From the NCBI GenBank assembly GCA_949710005.1, contig OX453285.1, forward strand, positions 8,793,733-8,857,732: DNA of 64,000 nt, read 5' to 3'. The stretch comes from Ricordea florida (lineage: Eukaryota > Cnidaria > Anthozoa > Corallimorpharia > Ricordeidae). Shown here piece after piece: positions 56,238-64,000 of this stretch. The position numbers and the translations under genes were made by a program. The notes below the pieces were generated by a model that was given only the letters and a program-made list of their open reading frames with translations, did no database searches and had not been told where the DNA came from. Numbering within the stretch: position 1 is the first letter of the stretch; the number at the start of each line of letters is the position of its first letter.

Positions 56238-57175
56238 CTCAAGGGAGAAGTCACACTACAGTGTGATGCGTCCCAATCCGACCTTGGAGCCACTTTCATG
56301 CAGAATGGGCATCCTGTTGCATACCACCTCACGAGCCCTGACACCGGCTGAGACAAGCTATGCCCAAAAAGAGAAAGAACTCCTGGCAATAATCTTTGCT
56401 TGTGATTATTTTGATGCTTATGTGTATGGCCAAGACCCGGTCAATGTACAACGGATTAACAAGCCCATGAGATGATCTTTATGAAATCACTGGCATCCAC
56501 CCCAAACGGCTCCAGAGAATATTGTTGTGCCTGCAGAATACAATCTGAAAGTGAAATACAACTGACAGATACTTTACGTCACGCCTACCTACCAGAGGTG
56601 AACACCATCAAGAGAGCTGGAAGATGCAGACCACCATACATGGCTCCCAGTGACTGTTGACCACTAGCAACAGCTGAAGAATGCAGCTGCAATGACCCAG
56701 TACAGCAGAAAATATGGGATGTGATCAGAAGCAGATGGCCAGAAATCAGAGCACAAGCACCCAAATGTGTTCGCCCTTACTTTGACATGTGTGATTAGCT
56801 AACTATCCAGGCAGAGTTTAACATGCTAGGTATTTGCATTTGATATGGTAGGAACTCATTGACGCACACAACTCACGTTGGTTTTGAGGGATGTCTGCGC
56901 TGGACCAGAGAAACCATGTACTGGCCACGTATGACTATGGAACTTAAAGAATACATTTCCAAGTGCAATGTCTGTTTGTCACATTGCAATGATCAGGGAA
57001 AGGAGCCAATGCAGCTGCACAAGTTCGTTGCATGACACTGGCCTCTGTGAATTTGATAACAGGGTGTTGCTAGTTGTCTGTGACTACTACAGTATCTTTA
57101 TTGAATAGGCCCATCCGAGCAGCATTACTTCTCAAGCTATAATCATGGAAATGAAAGTCATGTTTACAAGATTTG
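56238..57175 (+). pseudogene. Old Gypsy element continued: RNase H and integrase
   Basis: VTLQCDASQSDLGATFMQNG starts RNase H, followed by TPAETSYAQKEKELLAIIFA in another frame. Further on come WPEIRAQAPKCVRPYFDM, EGCLRWTRETMYWPRMTMEL and ISKCNVCLSHCNDQGKEPMQ (integrase zinc finger), and finally MKVMFTRFG at about 57175, where homology ends before the second catalytic Asp. There are multiple stops and frame changes. It belongs with the fragment at 52855-54549. Confidence 0.8.
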
Positions 57176-57856
57176 GATTCGGAGTCGCAGGTCGCAACGG
57201 CACGTGAAACCGCCCCAGTGGCGCAAAGACTTTGTCACTCTCAGACGTGTGTGTTGTCCTTTTAATGTTCCATAGAAAAAAGGAAGATGTGACAAGTTGT
57301 GTGACTTTTCATAATCTTCCTTTGTGATAACGTTAATCAGCTTTGTGTACATCATTGACTAACCTTCCATAGGGATCGCATGTTTGGTGTGTTAAGCAGA
57401 GAGCTTAGGTGTTAGTACTCGTTTATAAGCAGGAAAACTACTACCACAGTGTCAAACGATTACGTGAATTTAGAAGAAAGTCTGATATTGAAAATTGAAA
57501 TCAATTTTCAATTTTTGTTTTTGGGCGAAGAATTAATTATTATCTCCCTCCAACCCACATTGGTCCCTTTTTATCAAGGAATAGCGATAAACAATACAGT
57601 GAGCTTGATCTTTCAATTGTTTTGCCCTCTTTTAAAGTGGTGTATTCTGCTTTGAAATGTTCCTATTGAACATCTTGTAACCAATGCTCTTCCGCTGATT
57701 TCTTTAGGTGTCTTTACCAGGCTTCCACTGAGCTGCCGTTTCTGGGTTGAGTGCAGAGCGGGAGGCCAATGTTTTGTTTTGTTTTCAGATGACAGATGAA
57801 TTGTAGAATCCATGCTGTTGATAGCCTACGCCAGAGAAGACAATATCGTTTTCCAG
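57176..57856. other. Stretch without recognised gene
   Basis: Sequence after the Gypsy break has no recognisable domain. ORFs at 57164-57355 (-) and 57449-57655 (+) are short and low in information. Confidence 0.4.
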
Positions 57857-58298
57857 CATGCCCACCATAACACCCTTCCCTGTCGTGGAGATGTCTCAAG
57901 CTGACTGCGAACTTATGCGAAACTGGGGTTCCTCCTTTGGAGCTGCTGTGAGGCTATGTACAGACCGCCAAGAAACAACAATGGCAAAGCATGACACTTT
58001 GCCTGAGTTTATGTACCAACGATGGTGTCTAATATCAGACAAGCCAGTGGCTTTGTCCCCTTTGCCATTGGGACAGATAAGAGAAGACAGCGTGTTGGTC
58101 CACCTGAACAAAGAAGTGAATGATGATGAAATTGAAGATGAGTTCGACCCCAACAGCAATGAAGAGGTTGAAGGGGAAGAAGCTAACGGAGGGGACTCAC
58201 TATTTCAGGGAGAAGTTGGAAGCTCCGCAACTTTTCTCCTTGGTGTACGATCTAGATTTGGCAGGGCTGTTAGCTTTAATAACTGTTTCTTGTCCTGA
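57857..58298 (+). pseudogene. Acidic-tail protein family, copy 3 (C-terminal part)
   Basis: After an AG acceptor (TCGTTTTCCAG) the frame reads MPTITPFPVVEMSQADCELM, WGSSFGAAVRLCTDRQETTM, DTLPEFMYQR, then an acidic stretch (DEIEDEFDPNSNEEVEGEEA) and RSRFGRAVSFNNCFLS. LTPIPVVPMDK...MREW, VRQLTVRQQTT and GTLP of copy 1 line up with TPFPVVEMSQ...MRNW, VRLCTDRQETT and DTLP here. The C-terminus again has a T/S-R-x-G-R motif but lacks the LDL end. The ORF has no internal stop. The N-terminal half is absent. Confidence 0.65.
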
Positions 58299-58958
58299 AA
58301 AAAAGGAAGAGATTAAGCAACACAGTTGCTCCTAGTCTGTTTCCTAGCCTATTGGCCCATCAGCCCAGTGCTTATTTCCAGTGACTGTACCATGAGGCGT
58401 TTGAGTATGCGTCTAGCTTCTTCCCCCTGTATGGAAGCTGCTCCTTCTCACCAGCATTAAATTTGTCGGTACCTACTTGTACACTTAGTTTGAGAAATGC
58501 ACTCTGAGAGTAAAGCATCTTGGCCAAGAACACAACACACTATTCATCTAGTATTTGAGCAAGGCCATTCAAACCACAGTCCAGTGCGCTAATTGTTAGG
58601 GAACCGCATCTCTGTAGAATGTTAATTCCAGATGATGAGTATAAACAGCATGCTTTACTGAATAGCATAAAACAGTGATGCGTGAGAACTCCAACTAAAA
58701 CAAATGACAAGGAACGATGACATATGAGAAACACCGCTTTGCAAATGTAATTGAATAATGGCCGCGGGCGGCAGGCTCTTTAACAGGCTCTCCATGACCC
58801 TTGTAATTTTGCTATTAATTTATATTGTCATTGGCCTGAATTATGAATATCTTCGTCGGGATGTCGCACATTATCTTCTGGTTGCCTCTGGTGGAGACAA
58901 ATCAAGCTGTCCAGGTTGAAACGAAGGGCTCTCTCGTCATTATTCAATAAGGCAACGT

Positions 58959-59678
58959 GTGCTGCCATGTTTGAAGGCTGTAGCTGGTATTTATTTGACC
59001 AAATTGTCTCTTTCTGCTGGCATTTTGCTGCTTCTGTCCGGAGACATCAGTCTTAATCCTGGTCCTTCAAAGAATTATGCTGCCGAGAAGTGCTCTGTTT
59101 GCCTAAAACAAATTAACAAGAGGGAACCTCGACTTCCATGCAAAGGGTGCAATCAAAACATCCATCTCAAGTGCCTTGGTAGCGATTTCGAAATATCTGG
59201 CCTCTGTCGTCTATGTTGCCACTTAGCCGAATCATCTGGCGACGAGTCTATTGATATAAGTGACCTGTGTCTATTCGAGAATCTAAAAAAGATCTGCAAT
59301 AAACGGGGCATGAAGATTATACACCAGAATATTCAGAGTCTCAGTGCTAAAATCGATCAGCTACGCCTTCTAGTGCGCGAAACAAAGTCGGGCATACACT
59401 TGTTGATGCTATTAGAGACTTGGGTTAAACGTGATGCATCCGACAGGGAGTTTGAAATTCCCGGCTACAAGCTCTTCAGAAAGGATCGAGATGGCAAGAA
59501 TGGAGGAACTGTGGTGTTTGCTCGTGAAGACATAATGGTATCAAGGAGGGAGGATTTAGAACTTAGCTCTGTGGAGCGCTCTGGTTGGAGGTGTCTCTGC
59601 CCAATTCTTGTGGGTTTCTCGTTGGTACTCTTTACAGGCCCGATCGCACACCTAAATACTATGACCATGAGTTCATGA
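58959..59678 (+). pseudogene. LINE N-terminal region: 2A-like leader, PHD finger, endonuclease start
   Basis: Residues 1-27 form a hydrophobic, signal-like segment (SLSAGILLLLS) that leads directly into GDISLNPGP (residues 28-36, bases 59040-59066). This matches the C-terminal core of 2A-type ribosome-skipping peptides (D-x-E-x-N-P-G-P) except that Ser replaces Glu. Residues 44-87 are a PHD-like finger (CSVC, CKGC, HLKC, CRLC). The APE endonuclease starts at residue 118 (KIIHQNIQSLSAKIDQLRLL, LLETWVK, GYKLFRKDRDGKNGGTVVFA). A frameshift near 59590 moves the endonuclease into the next frame (59585-60316), so this copy is broken. Confidence 0.8.
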
Positions 59679-60316
59679 CTAAGCTGAACAATATGTTGGA
59701 TCTTGTCCTCGCTCAAGGGAAAGAGGTCATCTTAACTGGCGATTTTAATTGCTGTTTCATGTTTAATTCACGCAATAATTTGGACTGTAATCAATTGAAG
59801 TCCCTGTTTAGATATTCAGATCTCAAACAACTTATTGCCCAACAAACCAGAATTACCAAGGACACAATTTCACTGATCGTCCTAGTTGCCACAAGTTGTC
59901 TGCAGAATATCAGCGACTCTGGTGTTATCACATCACATCTGAGCGACCATGAATTAATTTATTGCATTCGTAAGCTGAACTGGCAGAAAGCGCCATCACA
60001 AATAAAAACATTCAGGAACTATGCAAATTACAACCCTGGTGATTTTTGCAAGGACCTTGAAAGTGTCCAATGGAATTTTGTTGTTAGTCCCGATAGACAT
60101 GTGGTTGTGGTCGATCAGCTCTGGAATGCTTTTAAGAGTTCCTTTGTTTCTGTGGCCGACTGTCACGCACCCATCATCCAGAGGCGTGTATGTGGTATTG
60201 ATAACTGTCCCTGGCTGAATAAAGAGATCAAATTAGTTATGCGCCAGCGCGATTATTTTCACTCCAAAGCGCGTAAAACAAATCACTCCGAGGACTGGCG
60301 AGCTATCGCTGATTGA
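59585..60316 (+). pseudogene. LINE endonuclease, C-terminal part
   Basis: FLVGTLYRPDRTPKYYDHEF, GKEVILTGDFNCCF (catalytic Asp-x-Asn) and SHLSDHELIYCI (Ser-Asp-His) are the APE motifs that follow the preceding frame. The linker continues to NCPWLNKEIKLVMRQRDYFH. The frame ends at a TGA (60314) and continues in the frame of 60313-61974. Confidence 0.8.
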
Positions 60317-61974
60317 GAAACAGGGTGTCAAACGCTACAAAAAAGGCCAAAGCGGCCTATAATAGATGCCTAATTGATAAGAGTGGAAATGACCATAAAG
60401 CTTTTTGGAAAACGATGAAGAAAATCTTGCCTGGCGAAAAAAGGGCTGCTTCTTCAAACATTCGCATTGATGGATCACTGTCTTCAGACAAGAGTCTGAT
60501 TGCCCATTCGCTCAACAAATTCTTCATGTCCACCTTAACTCTGCTGCTTGAATCTGCGCGGTCTTCCTGTGTTTCCGTCGCTAATACCATTCAATTATCG
60601 ACTCGCAAATATACCAATTTAAAGTTTGAGGAAGTCTCGGAAGCTTTTGTGAAATGTCTTTTGCGTAACTTAAAACGCACTAAGGCAGTTGGCTTGGACG
60701 ATATCCCTGGCCGCTTATTGGTGGATTCTGCGGAAGTTGTAGCTAAACCTATCTGCGCTATTATAAATTTGTCTTTGAAGTCTGGTGTCGTTCCCATCGA
60801 GTGGAAAGCCGCACGGGGCATACCTCTATTCAAAAAAGGAATGAGAGAAGACTTGGACAACTACCGCCCAATCTCTATCCTGCTGGCAGTTTCTAAAGTC
60901 CTTGAACCAGCTGTTCATCACCAGCTATATGCCTATCTTCAGCGCCACAAAATTCTCAGCCCCTTTCAGTGCGGTTTTCGCAAGTCCCACTCTACCGAGA
61001 GGGCAGCTTTGTGTTTTGCGGACACTATCCGGCGCAACATCGATCAGGGCCGACTGACAGGAGCTGTTTTTATTGACCTTCGCAAGGGGTTCGACACAGT
61101 TGACCATGCTGTGCTGTTGCGCAAACTGTCAAGTCTCGGTGTGGTACAAGGTGAGCTTCACTGGTTAAGGAACTATCTAATGAACCATACTCAAGTTGTC
61201 GACTATCATGATGTCTCAAGTGCTGCTGAGTCTGTGTCTATCGGCGTGCCTCAGGGGTCCATTCTCGGGCCGTTACTGTTCATCCTTCATCTGAACGATC
61301 TTCCCGATGTTGTGGTAGAGTGTAGCATCCTCATGTACGCCGATGACATTGTTCTGTTTTTCTCCGCACCGCAAGCGTCTAACATCCAAGAGACTTTAAA
61401 CAGGGAGCTAGGACACATTGAGAGTTGGCTCCGATTGAATAGCTTATTCATCAATGTAATCAAAACAGAGGCAATGTTATTAGGAACATCTCAGAGGCTT
61501 GCTAGAGTAGACAATTTCTCCATCATTGTTAATGGTTCAATAATTAAGCACGTATCCGAGTTCAAATACTTGGGCATAATTTTTGATGAACACCTTAACT
61601 GGAACAGTCATGTTAAATCTATTGTTTCTAAGGCCGGAAAACGCGTAGGCCTTTTGGGTCGCTTGCGCCGATATCTTACCACACACAGTGCTAATACAAT
61701 TTACATTTCCATGATAAGACCTATTATAGAATATTGTGTAGGTGTCTGGGCTTGCTGCTGTGAAGTAAATAGCGGATATCTTGAAGCCCTGCAGAAGCGC
61801 GCCACTAGGGTGGTTGTTAAGATGGGTAGCAGTAGTGATGAGATGGCATCAGTAATGTGGCCGACACTTAAAGTAAGACGTATGAATCATGTTTATAATC
61901 TTGTAAACAAGAGTTTAGCCAGGCGGTGTCCACAGCATTTTATCAACTATTTTAAGCATAATAAGGATGTCTGA
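60313..61974 (+). pseudogene. LINE reverse transcriptase
   Basis: The RT palm and fingers are open for 553 codons: TKAVGLDDIPGRLL, YRPISILLAVSKVLE, GAVFIDLRKGFDTVDH (motif A), GVPQGSILGPLLFILHLNDL and MYADDIVLF (intact catalytic YADD), then the thumb and connection (YLGIIFDEHLNWNSHV). A TGA at 61972, probably from CGA, cuts the last 38 residues, which remain readable to 62090 (STRQSKLLHLPAVRTDVAKR). The RT active site is therefore preserved although the gene as a whole is broken. Confidence 0.85.
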
Positions 61975-62306
61975 GTGCGTTCTACACGTCAGAGCAAACT
62001 TTTACATTTGCCTGCCGTTCGTACGGACGTTGCCAAAAGATCTTTTTACTATCACGGTTGTACTGTGTATAATAATTTTAAATCATTTTAAGCCATTATT
62101 GTCATTATCATGTTATCATTTTCTTGTACATACAAATTTGATATACCGGTATATATTTTAGATTTTTATAACTAGTTTTTAGAATTAAATTTATCTAGGT
62201 ATGAATTAACCTCAGGGCTCCAGTTGATAGCAGGGTGGCTTTTATAGCTCTCTGATTAGACCACCCTGAGTAATGTATTTCTTTTGTACATTTTTAAATA
62301 AAGGCG

Positions 62307-62330
62307 TCTATCTATCTATCTATCTATCTA
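62307..62330. repeat. (TCTA)6 microsatellite, LINE 3' tail
   Basis: Six TCTA units directly follow AATAAAGGCG, the usual form of the 3' end in LINEs that terminate in short tandem repeats rather than poly(A). Confidence 0.9.
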
Positions 62331-62335
62331 ACATT

Positions 62336-62880
62336 TAGCACTGACATTGGAAGCGAGAAATTACAGTCCCTTCTATCGCAATCAGAAATACAAAACAATT
62401 AAGGTAACTTTATTTTTGTTTGTTATTATCCAACAAGCTACTAGACATTAAGCACACCTTACTCATTTTGTTAAAACGAACTTAGCCTGCCTTAAAATTC
62501 GAAACAAAGAAACAAAAGGATATTTGTGCAAAATTTAATGAACATTCAAAGTAGCAGTTTCGGTATTCTACTTGTTGTTGACAAGTTATTGGACATATTG
62601 CGGTATTTTTCGATTTTTTTGCGGTATTGCAGTGTTCAGAACCCCCCGATATCCCCCTCAATAAGAGCACAGAACCCACATTTTCTCCAGACGTGGTGGA
62701 CGTTAGTATGTCCACAATAGATTCAACGATTATTAAAAAGAAAAATATATTTTGTTCATTTCAGTCCGATAAAGAGTTAATCCAACATTTTAATCCTGCC
62801 CTTTCTCTCCATACGTAAATCATTTGATTTCCCTTTGGAGGTTGAAGGGGCTTAGCAAAAAAAAAAAAAGGAAAGAAGGG
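62336..62880. other. Stretch without recognised gene
   Basis: Short ORFs only. A poly(A) run lies at 62858-62869 just ahead of the Myb/SANT-like exon. Confidence 0.4.
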
Positions 62881-62887
62881 ACAGAAA

Positions 62888-63366
62888 ATGTGGGCCACTA
62901 TAGCCAAGAAATTGAAGAAGGAAATGAGTGAGCTAGGGGTCGACACCTCAGGAACGCCTCAGAGGGTAAAAGAAAAGTTTTTCAACCTCACACGCTGCTA
63001 CAAGCAAGCAAGAGATAAAATTAAAACTTCAGGAGAGGGAAGTGATGACATTGAAACGTGCTCACATTTTGACATTCTAGATGAGTTCATGGGCTCAAGA
63101 GATATTGTGAATCCACTTTTTGTCTAGGCAACAGCAAGCGAGAGTAATTCCACCTAAAGCTCCCGGTCAACTCCATCACTAGCTCCTTCGACCTCGTCTT
63201 CAGCTGCCGAGGAAGTAGAGGCCAATGCCGCATCTTGAGAAAATCCCAGAAAAGCCAAGAAGCGCCTAAGCGAAGATTTTAACAAGGAAGGCAGCAAGGA
63301 TGGAGGCAAAGGTGGCAAGGGGACTAAGAAAAAGCGCTCAGCTAAAGGGGGCTGTAACGATACTAG
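62888..63366 (+). pseudogene. Myb/SANT-like (trihelix) protein exon
   Basis: MWATIAKKLKKEMSELGVDT, TPQRVKEKFFNLTRCYKQAR and KTSGEGSDDIETCSHFDILD form the second and third helices of a Myb/SANT-like domain, the type that accompanies Harbinger transposases or occurs in host transcription factors. The first helix is missing, so an upstream exon or truncation is likely. The frame stops at 63125. Further on, a Ser/Lys-rich tail can be read (LAPSTSSSAAEEVEANAAS, then KAKKRLSEDFNKEGSKDGGK) across a TGA at 63237. No transposase is seen next to it. Confidence 0.6.
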
Positions 63367-63407
63367 ATCATGACATTTGTTATGACAATAACTTGGGTTA
63401 TGTTGGT

Positions 63408-63440
63408 ACACTTAGACTTACACTTACACTTACACTTACA
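63408..63440. repeat. (ACACTT)n hexamer repeat
   Basis: Four to five ACACTT-type units with one GACTT variant. Confidence 0.85.
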
Positions 63441-63481
63441 AATAGTAATAAAATTGACACCCTTCATTACTCCACGCATAT

Positions 63482-64000
63482 TGCGTGACTGCGAATCCAG
63501 CTACAAAACTACGTTCAACACTCCCTTCGGATGCTACCGTTGGCTTTGCATGACCTATGGTATCAGTTCCGCTCCAGAAGCACAGTTAAGAACCATGCAT
63601 GAATTTGTTGAGGCGCTTCAAGGTGTCGAAGTCATTGCAAACGACTTTATTATCGCTGGTTTTGGTGACAGTGGTGAAGAAGCCTACAAGAGCCCTGAAC
63701 GAAATGAAAGATCTTTCTTCACAAGATGCAGAGAATGGAATCTAAAACTTAACAAAGAGAAAATCAAGCATGCTCAGACAAATGTATGATTCATGGGATA
63801 CCAGCTCACTCCCAAGGGACTCAAACCAGACCCCTGGAAGATTGAAGTGCTCGTTGCCTGCCTGCGCCAGAAGATGTCCCTGCACTCAAGTGTTTCCTAG
63901 GAATGGTGAACTACCTTTCCAAGTTTATGCCGCATCTGAGCGAAATGAAAGAACCATTGCGAAGATTAGGACAGTATAGCGTTAAATACTGTGAAGAATT
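63482..64000 (+). pseudogene. Ty3/Gypsy reverse transcriptase fragment
   Basis: SSYKTTFNTPFGCYRWLCMT, YGISSAPEAQLRTMHEFVEA, VEVIANDFIIAGFGD and KLNKEKIKHAQTNV are consecutive Gypsy RT motifs, followed in other frames by FMGYQLTPKGLKPDPWKIE and the start of the connection domain. The catalytic box reads IANDF, with Asn in place of the first Asp, and a TGA occurs at 63788. The fragment begins abruptly after the hexamer repeat and runs off the window. Confidence 0.85.

Larger units (their letters stand above)
58760..62335 (+). mobile_element. Non-LTR retrotransposon (CR1/L2-like) with 2A-like leader
   Basis: The element has a leader with a hydrophobic/NPGP start, PHD-type finger, APE endonuclease, RT, a 3' UTR with a stem-loop (CTCAGGGCTCC and GACCACCCTGAG, 62210-62272) and a (TCTA)n tail at 62307-62330. 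Frameshifts break the reading at about 59590 and 60310, and a TGA at 61972 truncates the C-terminus. Confidence 0.8.

Overview
The window looks like eukaryotic, AT-rich, repeat-laden nuclear DNA from a marine invertebrate. Split exons with GT-AG borders, animal-type transposon families, tRNA-derived SINEs and the style of the predicted proteins suggest a cnidarian, probably a stony coral. The cnidarian assignment is an inference from protein style. No rRNA, CRISPR, operon or bacterial feature was seen.

Layout. 1-1.6 kb holds a 3'-truncated APE-type LINE (L1/Tx1-like). 2.58-4.50 kb is bounded by 11-bp inverted repeats and carries a (CGTA)n run and a 57-bp tandem repeat (Helitron-like candidate). 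5.7-6.9 kb is a broken Harbinger transposase that abuts an antisense chromodomain fragment. 8.5-10.4 kb has a CaRF-like exon remnant and copy 1 of an undescribed acidic-tail protein family, with a 198-bp MITE directly behind its stop codon. 11.1-15.8 kb holds exon-like blocks and a decayed MULE-like transposase. 17.8-19.3 kb is a Harbinger pair: a Myb-like ORF converging on a transposase. 19.9-23.8 kb is the best gene in the window, a minus-strand multi-exon gene (DUF7869-like) in which six exons join in frame. 25.9 kb has a SINE. 27.2-29.1 kb holds four in-frame exons of a ParB-like protein. 29.9-32.07 kb is a Crypton (tyrosine recombinase) inserted in a ~90-bp minisatellite. 32.3-33.0 kb is copy 2 of the acidic-tail family. 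34.1-35.9 kb is the 3' half of a BEL/Pao element with its LTR. 37.3-39.6 kb has a decayed element encoding SWIM finger, Ulp1-like protease and PHD finger modules. 41.7-45.3 kb is a nearly complete LINE. 46.0-50.2 kb is a full-length Gypsy/Ty3 element with identical 140-bp LTRs and a TGTGG target duplication, inserted in another LINE. 51.6-57.2 kb is a patchwork of zinc-ribbon exons, a SINE fragment and an old Gypsy split by a 1.69-kb TIR element. 57.86 kb has copy 3 of the acidic-tail family. 58.8-62.3 kb is a LINE whose first ORF begins with a hydrophobic leader ending in a 2A-like NPGP motif. The window ends with a Myb/SANT-like exon and a Gypsy RT fragment.

Overall this is a transposon graveyard with one very recent insertion (the Gypsy) and two loci that keep splice phase and so may be expressed genes: the DUF7869-like gene and the ParB-like gene. 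The most promising undescribed material is the three-copy acidic-tail family, the DUF7869-like gene with its DDE-like acidic residues, and the SWIM/Ulp1/PHD element.
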